Source: Paludibacteraceae bacterium | GTDB lineage: Bacteria; Bacteroidota; Bacteroidia; Bacteroidales; Paludibacteraceae | Length of the DNA stretch: 40,034 nucleotides | Assembly (NCBI GenBank): GCA_028694215.1 | Contig: JAQUTW010000020.1 | Span: forward strand, 1-40,034 | Reading direction: 5' to 3' | Part shown: one piece after another, positions 1 to 7,820 of the stretch | How positions within the stretch are numbered: position 1 is the stretch's first letter | Layout: each line of letters opens with the position of its first letter | Program-made: the position numbers and the translations under genes | Notes under the pieces: model-generated | Databases searched by the model: none | What the model was told of the DNA's origin: nothing | Seen by the model: only the letters and a program-made list of their open reading frames with translations

Positions 1-1
1 G

Positions 2-9
2 TACTTTTG
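2..9 (+). promoter_or_regulatory. Possible Bacteroidota -7 box (TACTTTTG)
   Basis: TACTTTTG followed by GCCCA has the form of a Bacteroidota -7 element pointing right. The only thing immediately downstream is the miaA terminator hairpin, so it would drive a transcript of roughly 70-80 bases. The -33 region lies outside the window. An inverted copy sits at 40025-40032. Confidence 0.35.
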
Positions 10-55
10 CCCATATCTTTTCGTTGTTTGGTGGTACATACAAAGGAAAGAAAAA

Positions 56-85
56 AGGCTGAATTCCAAACAAGGAGTTCAGCCT
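56..85. terminator. Bidirectional terminator downstream of miaA
   Basis: Arms at 56-67 and 74-85 pair with a single G/T-type difference around the loop AAACAA. A run of A precedes the hairpin (T-run for the minus strand, ending miaA) and AAATTTTT follows it (T-run for the plus strand). Confidence 0.8.
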
Positions 86-107
86 AAATTTTTATTGTAA
101 AAAAGTT

Positions 108-1040
108 TTACCGGACAGCAATAATTTTTTTACTACTTAATAACCTCTGTATCTCACCTACTTTTTGATTTACAGATAAGCCTGTATCAATCCAGTGAAT
201 GGTAAAGCCACGTCGTTCCATACCCCGAAACCATGTCATTTGCCGTTTGGCAAACTGATGAATAGCTATTTCAAGTTGTGTAAATAACTCATTGTAAGTT
301 ATTTCTCCTATCACATACTGTGTAACAAACTTGTATTCCAAACCGTAATAAATAAGATTTTCAGGAGCAACACCCTCTTTCAACAAACGTTGCACCTCCT
401 CCACCAACCCATTCGCCAAACGCGCTTTCAATCGTTGTGTTATTTTCTCGCGCCGCATTTCACGATCAATATCAATACCAATAATCAAAGGCTCCAAATG
501 AGGATAATCGACGACTTCCTGCGAATGTGTTTGATAATATTCGGCTATTTCTATGGCACGTATAGCTCGTTTGACTGTATCTACATCGGTAGTGTTATGC
601 AATGTTTTATAAGATGACAAAAGTTCTGTAAGTTCCGGCAATGTTTTATGTTCCAATTGCTTACGTAACAAATCATTCGGCGGCACTTCTATCAATCTGT
701 AACCTTTCAGTGCCGCTTCAATATACAAACCTGTTCCACCGCAAAGAATCGGCATTGACTGTCGTGCTGTTACCTCATTAAATACACGTACAAAATCACG
801 TTGATATTCAAACAAATTGTAGTGATAGCCGGCATTAACGATATCAATAAGATGATAAGGAATTATTTTGTCACTAATAATATATTCGTTCAAATCTTTC
901 CCTGTTCCAATATCCATACCACAATAAATTTGGCGCGAATCGGCACTAATAATTTCGCCACCTATGGCATCAGCCAAAGCTACCGCCAAAGTTGTTTTTC
1001 CGCATGCTGTTGCACCTAAAATTGTGATAATATTGGTCAT
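108..1040 (-). CDS. miaA: tRNA dimethylallyltransferase MiaA
   Basis: Transfers a dimethylallyl group from DMAPP to the N6 of A37 in tRNAs reading UNN codons, the first step of the ms2i6A modification. About 310 residues. The N-terminus reads MTNIITILGATACGKT, with the P-loop GATACGKT; SADSRQIY and the DIGTGK stretch follow, both typical of MiaA. A longer frame opens at 1079, but a TACTTTTG box lies within that extension (1067-1074) and the family start matches the ATG at 1040. The stop falls inside the terminal inverted repeat, just before a strong hairpin. It diverges from the yebC-like gene. Nothing unusual in the protein. Confidence 0.95.
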   Translation of the reverse strand: MTNIITILGATACGKTTLAVALADAIGGEIISADSRQIYCGMDIGTGKDLNEYIISDKIIPYHLIDIVNAGYHYNLFEYQRDFVRVFNEVTARQSMPILCGGTGLYIEAALKGYRLIEVPPNDLLRKQLEHKTLPELTELLSSYKTLHNTTDVDTVKRAIRAIEIAEYYQTHSQEVVDYPHLEPLIIGIDIDREMRREKITQRLKARLANGLVEEVQRLLKEGVAPENLIYYGLEYKFVTQYVIGEITYNELFTQLEIAIHQFAKRQMTWFRGMERRGFTIHWIDTGLSVNQKVGEIQRLLSSKKIIAVR

Positions 1041-1066
1041 TTGAAACAAGATGTGTTGAATAGCCA

Positions 1067-1074
1067 CAAAAGTA
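1067..1074 (-). promoter_or_regulatory. miaA promoter, -7 box
   Basis: On the minus strand this reads TACTTTTG, with TTTG at 1094-1091 sixteen bases upstream as a -33 candidate. It lies about 27 bases before the chosen miaA ATG. Confidence 0.6.
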
Positions 1075-1122
1075 GTCAAAAATTTGTTAGCAAAAAATAG
1101 AGGTAGTTTCAGTAAAAATTGA

Positions 1123-1130
1123 TACTTTTG
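1123..1130 (+). promoter_or_regulatory. yebC-family promoter, -7 box
   Basis: TACTTTTG 35 bases before the ATG at 1165. No good TTTG is seen at the usual -33 distance. A TAGGA ribosome-binding stretch lies just before the start codon. Confidence 0.55.
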
Positions 1131-1164
1131 TAGTCTAAAATTAATGAACGAAAATTAGGAACAT

Positions 1165-1884
1165 ATGGGAAGAGCTTTTGAATTTAGAAAGGCAAGAAAA
1201 TTTAAACGTTGGGGAAATATGGCCCGCGTATTTACAAAATTGGGTAAAGAAATAACTATTGCGGTAAAAGCAAGCGGTCCGGAACCCGAAAACAATCCGC
1301 GTTTGCGCGTACTGATGGCTGCTGCAAAAAAAGAGAACATGCCGAAAGAAAATGTGGAACGTGCCATAAAAAAAGCCTCATCGAAAGACTTTACCGATTA
1401 TAAGGAAATGAATTACGAAGGTTATGCTCCTTATGGTATCGCTGTTTTTGTAGAAACGGCTACCGACAATACTACACGTACTGTAGCCAATGTACGAAGC
1501 TATTTTAATAAGGCTGGTGGTTCTTTGGGCACAACAGGTTCTTTGGAATTTTTATTTGACCATAAATGTGTATTTAAAATCGCTCCCAAAGAAGGTGTTT
1601 CATTAGACGACCTCGAACTGGAATTGATAGATTGCGGTGTAGATGAAGTATGCGAAGATGAAGATGCCATTGTACTTTATGGCGATTTTCAATCGTATGC
1701 AGCTATCCAAAAATATTTGGAAGACAGTGGTTATGAAATATTCAGTGCAGAATCTGAGCGCATTCCAAACGATTTGCGACCGGTTACAGAAGAACAAAGA
1801 GCTGCTATTGACAAGCTGATTGAAAAATTGGAAGAAGACGAAGACGTACAGAATGTCTATCACAATATGATGGAAGAAGAATAA
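1165..1884 (+). CDS. YebC/PmpR family protein
   Basis: 239 residues, full length for the YebC/PmpR/TACO1 family. These are cytoplasmic proteins annotated as transcription regulators, and some members are implicated in translation. The N-terminus MGRAFEFRKARKFKRWGNMARVFTK is a Bacteroidota form of the usual family start; ENMPKENVERAIKKA and NYEGYAPYGIAVFVE are family signatures. The acidic C-terminus (EEDEDVQNVYHNM) is also typical. It has its own TACTTTTG promoter and ends in a perfect palindromic terminator, so it is probably monocistronic. Which of the two reported roles applies cannot be read from the sequence. Confidence 0.93.
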   Translation: MGRAFEFRKARKFKRWGNMARVFTKLGKEITIAVKASGPEPENNPRLRVLMAAAKKENMPKENVERAIKKASSKDFTDYKEMNYEGYAPYGIAVFVETATDNTTRTVANVRSYFNKAGGSLGTTGSLEFLFDHKCVFKIAPKEGVSLDDLELELIDCGVDEVCEDEDAIVLYGDFQSYAAIQKYLEDSGYEIFSAESERIPNDLRPVTEEQRAAIDKLIEKLEEDEDVQNVYHNMMEEE

Positions 1885-1907
1885 TATCTCACTCTTCAAA
1901 AAAAACA

Positions 1908-1944
1908 AGAAGCGGAATTTTAAAATTAAAATTCCGCTTCTTTT
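1908..1944. terminator. Bidirectional terminator between yebC-like gene and peptidase gene
   Basis: A near-perfect 34-bp palindrome (1908-1941) with arms AGAAGCGGAATTTTA / TAAAATTCCGCTTCT, flanked by an A-run on the left and TTTT on the right. It serves two convergent genes. Confidence 0.9.
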
Positions 1945-1964
1945 GGGTTTAAAACAACGTTAAT

Positions 1965-3113
1965 TTAATAGTCTTCACTTTGTGCAACAGTTTTAATTTT
2001 TGTATCCCATTTCTGCAAAAACGATTTTGTGTCCCAACCTGTTGTTTTTTCAATTGACCGTAGCAATTCTTCTTTATTGTTTGATGGCAATTTGATAAGC
2101 TCTTTTACTCCATTGTCGCCATAATAATCACGAATTAAATCAATTATGATAGCAGCAAAAGCATAACAACTGATATTACATTCAAATGCCCATTCAAAAT
2201 TGGAATTCGCTGTTGCTAAATAATGTTGGGAAAAATCTTTTGCAATATCATGATATGCGTTTCCCATCGATCCTCCCAACCATGTTGCAAATCCTTCTTC
2301 AATAAAGTTACTACCCAAGTTCTCTTTTTTTACAATTTGATGGACTAATTCATGAGGATAATAAACTGTTTTATTGCCGCTGATTATAATATTTTCGATG
2401 GATTTTCCAAAAGCAAAGCCATAAATATAATGGTCATATCCCAATAAATGACCTACTTCATGTACGCCATCTACAACATAGAAATCTATTTTTGCCATTA
2501 ATGGTGAAAAATCGAATCGGGTTATCACTGAATCACAGAAAGCATTTGATGTATCCGCTAACGTTTTTGAAAAAGATTCATTCGAATTAAAATGGAAACA
2601 AATTTTTTCTGTATCATAACTTTGCCAATGTTTAGTATCATAAAATAATGCGTTTGCTAATTTCCATCGGCTATTTTCGTGTATAGCATAATAGCGATGA
2701 ATGAAAATCGGATTGAATTTATCCCATATTGAATCAGCATTCGGTTTGTACAGCATGGATTGAATTAGATAGAAGACACTATCCTTCTTCTCTATCTTTA
2801 AAATATAGGCTTTATAAGTCGAATACAATGTTTTTGCAGTCCACCCATTTTCTCCCTGAAAAATAGAATTTCGCGAAAAATCAAAATCATGAAAACGTTT
2901 CTTTTCCGCTGAATTCCAAAAGGGGTTATCGTAAATAGAATCGGGATTTGATTCTATATAATTTCTGTATAACTCAACAATAGGCTTTATCTCAGGTCGG
3001 TATAAAGTATCTGACCAATATGTCAATTGAATATTTGCCAAATAATTGTTTCCAAACGATATATTGGATACAAATAATAGCAAAAACGAAATATAAACTA
3101 TTTTACGTCTCAT
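1965..3113 (-). CDS. Secreted HExxH metallopeptidase-like protein
   Basis: 382 residues with an N-terminal signal peptide (hydrophobic residues 5-20, ending ISFG), so exported. No named family is recognised with certainty. Residues 254-258 are HELVH, followed after 13 residues by EEGFATWLGG (E272/E273), which fits a gluzincin-type zinc site. A second zinc-like motif, HEVGHLLGYDH (218-228), has the metzincin pattern HExxHxxGxxH and lies only 25 residues upstream; it may be a family feature of other function or coincidence. The gene has its own promoter and a shared terminator, with no operon partner. Substrate unknown. Confidence 0.75.
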   Translation of the reverse strand: MRRKIVYISFLLLFVSNISFGNNYLANIQLTYWSDTLYRPEIKPIVELYRNYIESNPDSIYDNPFWNSAEKKRFHDFDFSRNSIFQGENGWTAKTLYSTYKAYILKIEKKDSVFYLIQSMLYKPNADSIWDKFNPIFIHRYYAIHENSRWKLANALFYDTKHWQSYDTEKICFHFNSNESFSKTLADTSNAFCDSVITRFDFSPLMAKIDFYVVDGVHEVGHLLGYDHYIYGFAFGKSIENIIISGNKTVYYPHELVHQIVKKENLGSNFIEEGFATWLGGSMGNAYHDIAKDFSQHYLATANSNFEWAFECNISCYAFAAIIIDLIRDYYGDNGVKELIKLPSNNKEELLRSIEKTTGWDTKSFLQKWDTKIKTVAQSEDY

Positions 3114-3138
3114 TCCTTTCTTTTGTCATTAGCTCTCG

Positions 3139-3166
3139 CAAAGGTATTTATATTTAGTGAGACAAA
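3139..3166 (-). promoter_or_regulatory. Promoter of the secreted peptidase gene
   Basis: On the minus strand, TACCTTTG (3146-3139) with TTTG (3166-3163) sixteen bases upstream. It lies 26 bases before the ATG at 3113 and just past the stop of the ABC permease gene, so the peptidase need not depend on read-through. Confidence 0.6.
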
Positions 3167-3172
3167 CAACAA

Positions 3173-3874
3173 TCATTGTATCTTCCTTTCGTACTTCCGA
3201 AACAATCCCCACGAAATAAGCACAGTGAGTAACAAAACAAGCGCGAAAAAGAAATAGTTGTCGGTTTGTGCAAATTTGGCAAGCCAAAAAGACGGTAAAA
3301 AAGCAAACAGATATTGTTGCCAACCAGTTATAAAAAACGGGACAAAACTACCGAAACCCAACAAACCAGCCAACTTATTGACAGCCATACCTTCTACACG
3401 ATTGTTGGCTATACAAATTACAAGCAATGATGGCAATAGACAGCTAACCATACTCAACAAAGCAAGTTGTAAAATAGCAGATACCGACAAAGACGATAAA
3501 TGTGCAAAATAGACAATAATGCAGATAACGGGATAAGATAAGAGCGACGGAAAGCCTAAACGAGAGAACAGGTAACCGAATTTTCCAACGGGAGTAACAA
3601 TCAACTGAGGAGTAATTCCTGCATCCATTTCATCGAGAATGGTCATAGAGGAAGCAAATGTCCAGAACGTTGGAGCAATTGTGAATAAAAACAGATCAAA
3701 CAACAAATAGTAGGACGGCAAAAATGTCCAATGAAATTGCGCGACCAAAGCCGGAACTGCCAATTTGAAAAGCAAAGCCATCAAAATCGGCATCACAAGC
3801 ATCAACAGTAGCATTCCGTCTGACACAACAGAACGTACAAACATACGAAAAGAAGAAAATAATGCTTTATTCAT
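3173..3874 (-). CDS. ABC-2 type permease, second subunit
   Basis: 233 residues with about six membrane segments and no soluble domain, the form of an ABC-2 (export) permease. It is the last gene of a three-gene operon, and its start overlaps the previous permease by 8 bases. With that permease it probably forms the membrane channel driven by the upstream ATPase. MTILDEMDAGITPQLIVTP, between the second and third membrane segments, resembles the cytoplasmic coupling region of such permeases. The exported substrate cannot be read from the sequence; related small exporters are often annotated as drug or antibiotic exporters. Confidence 0.8.
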   Translation of the reverse strand: MNKALFSSFRMFVRSVVSDGMLLLMLVMPILMALLFKLAVPALVAQFHWTFLPSYYLLFDLFLFTIAPTFWTFASSMTILDEMDAGITPQLIVTPVGKFGYLFSRLGFPSLLSYPVICIIVYFAHLSSLSVSAILQLALLSMVSCLLPSLLVICIANNRVEGMAVNKLAGLLGFGSFVPFFITGWQQYLFAFLPSFWLAKFAQTDNYFFFALVLLLTVLISWGLFRKYERKIQ

Positions 3875-4538
3875 TGACTAACAGCGTTTTTATATTTTTC
3901 ATTGCCAACCAAAAAGCAAGCAACAAATAAACCGATAAAACAAGACTTGGCAACCACAAAAAATGATTGTTTGAAATAATTTGCAGTATTGCCGTGCCGG
4001 GCATTAGTTGTTGCCACCAACCATCAATGCCGCACAAATACAAGATCGGCGGTAAAATGGCAATGAGCATTGTCGGTATCATCCACATTATAAAACCGTT
4101 GAGTGTAGAAATACGGCACGCTTGTATCATTCCGACCATCGTAAACAAAAACGAGCCTGCCAAAATGCCGAATGGTGTCCAAAAACAATGTTGCGGAACG
4201 CCGCCTCCGAGCATAATAACTTCACTGCTCAGTAAAGAAATCAATCCCAACGAAATTAGTTTTGAAAACAAATATTCTATCGGATGTATCGGCATTACAG
4301 ACAAAGCATTGGTAACTTTTTCGCTGCGTTCAAACAAAATTATGGCTCCGATAAACATATACCCAAACAACATCGGATCTGTAAGCACAATCACTCGTCC
4401 GACAGTGGTTTTCCACCCATCAGGGAAGAAATAGAGTGCAATCAGATAGAGCAACGTAACAAACAGATAGAGCCAATAAAAACCATATTTGTATTGCTGC
4501 AAAATATCGCCTTTGAGAAGGTTGAATAAACGTTTCAT
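3867..4538 (-). CDS. ABC-2 type permease, first subunit
   Basis: 223 residues, about six membrane segments, in the middle of the exporter operon. It overlaps the ATPase stop by an ATGA junction (4535-4538) and the next permease by 8 bases, so the three proteins are probably translationally coupled and made in fixed ratio. LFERSEKVTNALSVMPI after the second membrane segment is the coupling-type loop of ABC-2 permeases. It is clearly different in sequence from the second permease, suggesting a heterodimeric channel. Confidence 0.8.
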   Translation of the reverse strand: MKRLFNLLKGDILQQYKYGFYWLYLFVTLLYLIALYFFPDGWKTTVGRVIVLTDPMLFGYMFIGAIILFERSEKVTNALSVMPIHPIEYLFSKLISLGLISLLSSEVIMLGGGVPQHCFWTPFGILAGSFLFTMVGMIQACRISTLNGFIMWMIPTMLIAILPPILYLCGIDGWWQQLMPGTAILQIISNNHFLWLPSLVLSVYLLLAFWLAMKNIKTLLVNE

Positions 4539-5383
4539 TTCAACTCTCTCCCCGTAATTTCACGAAAAACATCTTCCAACGACGGCTCTTTGCTGTGAAT
4601 GGTAAGCAAAGCGTTTTCCGCAATCAAGTTTTGCAAAAGCGTATCTTCCGAAACGGTTTTTAACGGTGTTTGTTTCTGCATTTCCACACCATTTTCCAGA
4701 TACGAATATTCCAAGATATTCTCCTTTTTCGCCAACATCAAATTATGCGGCGTATCCAGTGCTTTTATACTACCATCTACGATAAACGCCACGCGGTCGC
4801 ACAATTCGGTGGCATCGTACATATTGTGCGTAGTAAGAATAATGGTTGTTCCTTTGTCGCGACAATCGGCAATAATCTCCTTCATCTGTTTAGAGTTGGT
4901 AGGATCAAGCCCTGAAGTCGGTTCATCAAGAAAGAGAATATCGGGGCGGTGCAACAATGATTTTACGAAATTCAAACGCGACTTCATTCCCTTTGAAAAA
5001 CCACTGACTTTTTTGTCGGCATCGGCTGAAAGTCCCACCATTGCCAACAAGTCTTTGGTCGGAATACAAGGCATTTGATATAGTGAAGCAAAAAAGTTGA
5101 GATTCTCTGCTGCCGTAAATTTTTCGTAAAAACTCGGGAATTCAAAGTCAATCCCGATATGTTCGTAGAAATTACGATTTTTGCGTTTGGTTTCACAGCC
5201 ATTTACCTGCACACTGCCCGTATAATTGGTCAGCAAACCGATAAGAATTTTTTGCAACGTGCTTTTCCCTGCACCCGAAGGTCCGAGAAAGCCGAAAATT
5301 TCGCCTTTCCCGACTTCAAAATTCATATTTTCAATAAACGGAAATTTTGAATAGCTGAAAGTTAAATTTTGAACGTGTATCAT
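4535..5383 (-). CDS. ABC transporter ATP-binding protein
   Basis: 282 residues. Walker A GPSGAGKST at 34-42, signature-like VSGFSKGMKSR near 127, Walker B DILFLDEPTSGLDP, and the switch histidine in ILTTHNMYD. The one-domain ATPase followed by two ABC-2 permeases is the standard exporter arrangement. The last 60 or so residues (from about 220) form the C-terminal extension common in drug-export ATPases, ending SLEDVFREITGREL. The signature has SKGMK where many have SGGMK/SGGQ, a known variant in this subfamily. No promoter box was found directly upstream. Confidence 0.92.
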   Translation of the reverse strand: MIHVQNLTFSYSKFPFIENMNFEVGKGEIFGFLGPSGAGKSTLQKILIGLLTNYTGSVQVNGCETKRKNRNFYEHIGIDFEFPSFYEKFTAAENLNFFASLYQMPCIPTKDLLAMVGLSADADKKVSGFSKGMKSRLNFVKSLLHRPDILFLDEPTSGLDPTNSKQMKEIIADCRDKGTTIILTTHNMYDATELCDRVAFIVDGSIKALDTPHNLMLAKKENILEYSYLENGVEMQKQTPLKTVSEDTLLQNLIAENALLTIHSKEPSLEDVFREITGRELK

Positions 5384-5427
5384 TGGTTTATAATATTCTA
5401 TTGATAAAATCTTCTATCGGTCTCGGC

Positions 5428-5531
5428 TATGGGCAGTAGCGGTTTGCGTGCGTCTTTCCTGTCAAACAGAGAAAACGCCCGAGCGGGTTAGCGACTTTGC
5501 AAATTACACTTCAACCCGCCATTGCCTATGA
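5428..5531. repeat. Large imperfect inverted repeat, structured intergenic element
   Basis: The left arm (5428-5450, TATGGGCAGTAGCGGTTTG and on) pairs with the right arm (5508-5531) over about 17 positions, with two wobble and two mismatched pairs. Inside is a smaller hairpin, CCCG AG CGGG (5478-5487). GTTGTAGGCAG follows the right arm at 5539. This GC-rich island lies between the ABC operon promoter region and the 3' end of the DUF3223 gene. It could be a terminator-like structure or a recombination site resembling an integron attC; the exact core-site consensus is not met. Confidence 0.5.
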
Positions 5532-5554
5532 GCCTGTGTTGTAGGCAGTTTTCA

Positions 5555-6247
5555 TTATTCTATTTTCAAATCTTTTTTTTGTTTTTTTACTCTTCCTTGA
5601 TATGCTCTTCCAGAATTTCTGCTCTTTTTTACAATTCTTAGATTTGCCTTCTCTTTATGATATTCTCTAAATTTTTGACAGATTTCATCATCTTTAAATT
5701 TATAAACTCCGTCAATTACATTAACGTATTCAACTTTCAAAATATCAATGTGATTTACTTCTATAAATCTATCAACAATCACCGAAAATGTATTTGGTTG
5801 TCTATGGTCAATAACTAAATCTTCCCATTTACATAATTCCCCTGTTTCTTGACATTTTACTTTTCCTTTATGCGAGTTCTCTTTAAAATATTGAAGTTTT
5901 ACATTCTTAATATCATCTTGAATAATATCTCGACAAGTACAGCTAAATTTTGTCAATGGAGGTTTACTTCCATTTATACATTTGATATAAGAAAAGATTT
6001 CTAATTCAGAATTGTTGTCAAGTACAAAAAAGGCTATTGAATTATATTTTGGTATTTTATCGACATAAATCTCTTTAAATCCCTTTCTAAATTTCGTTTC
6101 AAAATCAGGGCGAATACTTAGTAATTCAATGATATCCTCTTTATCTTTATCATTAAGAGTTTCTCCTGCTTTATAGGAATTCAATATCTCCTTGTAATAA
6201 TTCAGAGCGTCTTTTTTATGTTTAAATTCTTTACTTCCTATTCGCAT
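5555..6247 (-). CDS. DUF3223 (DCL-like) protein with HNH-like C-terminus
   Basis: 230 residues. Residues 1-95 match the DUF3223/DCL pattern: KKDALNYYKEIL, LLSIRPDFETKFRKGF, then FSYIKCI. The C-terminal half looks like a divergent HNH-type nuclease: C132-x2-TG, VIDHRQPNTF (D147-H148...P151-F154), then YHKEKANLRIVKKSRNSG (H197, N211). The role is unknown; DCL proteins in plants act in plastid rRNA processing, but that cannot be carried over. Base composition is more AT-rich than its neighbours, it stands alone, and a large inverted repeat follows its 3' end, all of which suggest horizontal acquisition. Confidence 0.7.
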   Translation of the reverse strand: MRIGSKEFKHKKDALNYYKEILNSYKAGETLNDKDKEDIIELLSIRPDFETKFRKGFKEIYVDKIPKYNSIAFFVLDNNSELEIFSYIKCINGSKPPLTKFSCTCRDIIQDDIKNVKLQYFKENSHKGKVKCQETGELCKWEDLVIDHRQPNTFSVIVDRFIEVNHIDILKVEYVNVIDGVYKFKDDEICQKFREYHKEKANLRIVKKSRNSGRAYQGRVKKQKKDLKIE

Positions 6248-6270
6248 ATTTTTGGGTTCCGTTAAATTGC

Positions 6271-7059
6271 CTACAACACTTTGTTTACGAACTCAGGATT
6301 GTCGATATTGGAATTGTGTCCGGCATTGGGAACCACAAGCAAAGGAAATCCAGTCTTTTCTGTCCAATTGTTGGAGTATCGTTTGCAAGAACCGGCTTGG
6401 TCATGGTCGCCACAAAGCAACAGCACCGGACAAGTAATGTTGTATGGGCGATTTTGTTCAACAGCCTTGGCAAGCATCAAATAGCCAAATGAAACAAGGT
6501 TGCAATAGTCTATTCGTTCGTAATTGGTCATCATCGCTTTCATATTGGCACGACCTTCGACTGTTTGCGAAACACCCTGCGTACCCCATTGTATCAACAT
6601 TTTCCACGGAATGCTGAGGTACATTGTTTTGGTATGTTTCAACATCCAAATCTCCCAATTTTGATAATACTGCCGTTGCAAAGGTGCAGAATCGATAGAA
6701 ACAAAATGCGAGACCTCATTAGGATAAAGTTCCATATACATTTGGCAGATATAGCCACCCAACGATTGTCCTACCAAAACAGGCTTTTCTACTTTCTCTA
6801 TTGTCAAAATCTCGTGTAAATAGCGAGCTATATCTTCTAAATCAAATGCCAATTGGAACGGGCGCGATTTGCCGTGTGCGGGAGCATCCCAAACAAGCAC
6901 ATTGTAATGAGCGGAAAAATACTCGATTTGATGCACAAAAAGTGTGTGGTCAGCAGCAAGTCCGGGCAAAAAGACCAGCGTTTTTGCCTCTTCAATCGGA
7001 TTGTTATTTACCCAATAATGAATTTCGCCAAGAGGCGTAGAGTGTATTTTTTCGGTCAT
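6271..7059 (-). CDS. Alpha/beta-hydrolase fold protein
   Basis: 262 residues, full length for a small single-domain alpha/beta hydrolase. The nucleophile elbow is GQSLGG (S99), the acid is in LLCGDHD (D220), and the histidine is in PNAGHNSN (H248). LPGLAADHTLF holds the oxyanion-hole region, and VWDAPAHGKS is the usual strand-4 segment. It is probably a cytoplasmic esterase or related enzyme; substrate unknown. It lies 12 bases downstream of the ICMT-like gene and is likely cotranscribed with it. Confidence 0.88.
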   Translation of the reverse strand: MTEKIHSTPLGEIHYWVNNNPIEEAKTLVFLPGLAADHTLFVHQIEYFSAHYNVLVWDAPAHGKSRPFQLAFDLEDIARYLHEILTIEKVEKPVLVGQSLGGYICQMYMELYPNEVSHFVSIDSAPLQRQYYQNWEIWMLKHTKTMYLSIPWKMLIQWGTQGVSQTVEGRANMKAMMTNYERIDYCNLVSFGYLMLAKAVEQNRPYNITCPVLLLCGDHDQAGSCKRYSNNWTEKTGFPLLVVPNAGHNSNIDNPEFVNKVL

Positions 7060-7071
7060 TGTCTTATAATT

Positions 7072-7740
7072 TCACCAAATAAACGGAATAATTTTATACT
7101 TCACTTTTTGCTTATATGCAGTATATCCCTGCAAACCTTTTTCAAGAACAGCCTCTTCATTTTTGATGCGCTTTACCAATACAAAAGGATAAATCAGGAA
7201 CAAGAGAAAAGCATAAAATGATCCTAACACCAAGGGCATCGACAGAAAAAGTAGCAATGTGGCTGTGTACATTGGATGGCGCACAATGCCGTACAATCCG
7301 GTGCTAATTACTTTTTGATTTTCTTGCACCTCTACAGTCCGCGACAGGTAGGCATTTTGTTTCATCACGAAAGCATAAAGCATATAACCTGCCAACATAA
7401 CAATTGCCGCTACCGCCACAACTGCCACCGGCAAATGCGACCAACCAAACCGGAAAGCAAGTCCACACAACACAAAACCACCGACAAACATCAGCGACGA
7501 CAAGGCAATAACCCATTTCTGTTCCGATTCCTGCTCTTTGCTATTCAAGCGTTTGCTTAGCAAATCCGGTTCTTTTAGAAAGAGCCAAATTCCCGTAAAA
7601 AGCATCGGAACAAACAACAAGGCACAAAATAACCAACCATTGGGATAATACCATGTTCCGGCTGGTAAAAACAAAAACAATCCAACAGCCAACACTCCTG
7701 ATAAAAATTTTATAATGGCTTTTAATAGTAATTTTTTCAT
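7072..7740 (-). CDS. Isoprenylcysteine methyltransferase-like membrane protein
   Basis: 222 residues with about five membrane segments. The C-terminal part carries VISTGLYGIVRHPMYTA and a later NEEAVLEKGLQGYTAYKQKVKY, the conserved core of the ICMT/phospholipid methyltransferase superfamily; GxxRHPxY binds S-adenosylmethionine in characterised members. The bacterial substrate is unknown; prenylated CaaX proteins are not expected, so a small lipid or phenol-like substrate is more likely. A TATTTTTG box at 7764-7771 may be its promoter, diverging from the acyltransferase gene. Confidence 0.82.
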   Translation of the reverse strand: MKKLLLKAIIKFLSGVLAVGLFLFLPAGTWYYPNGWLFCALLFVPMLFTGIWLFLKEPDLLSKRLNSKEQESEQKWVIALSSLMFVGGFVLCGLAFRFGWSHLPVAVVAVAAIVMLAGYMLYAFVMKQNAYLSRTVEVQENQKVISTGLYGIVRHPMYTATLLLFLSMPLVLGSFYAFLLFLIYPFVLVKRIKNEEAVLEKGLQGYTAYKQKVKYKIIPFIW

Positions 7741-7763
7741 TTAACAAGTTTTATAATACAAAG

Positions 7764-7771
7764 CAAAAATA
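7764..7771 (-). promoter_or_regulatory. Possible -7 box for the ICMT-like gene
   Basis: Minus strand TATTTTTG, 24 bases before the ATG at 7740. The surrounding DNA is very AT-rich, so a chance match is possible. Confidence 0.35.
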
Positions 7772-7784
7772 CAAAAATTATTTC

Positions 7785-7792
7785 TAACTTTG
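7785..7792 (+). promoter_or_regulatory. -7 box for the BAHD-like acyltransferase gene
   Basis: TAACTTTG matches TAnnTTTG and lies 28 bases before the ATG at 7821. No clear -33 TTTG. Confidence 0.5.
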
Positions 7793-7820
7793 TTTCATTT
7801 TAGAAAATAAGAAACAGAAA

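Larger units (their letters stand above)
1..124. repeat. Left copy of 124-bp terminal inverted repeat
   Basis: Bases 1-124 are the exact reverse complement of 39910-40033. The repeat carries the last five codons of miaA (with its stop), the miaA terminator hairpin and about 55 bases beyond it, including a TACTTTTG box. This is the native-looking copy because the full miaA gene continues from it. It may be a true inverted duplication or the trace of an assembly or amplification chimera. Confidence 0.9.
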
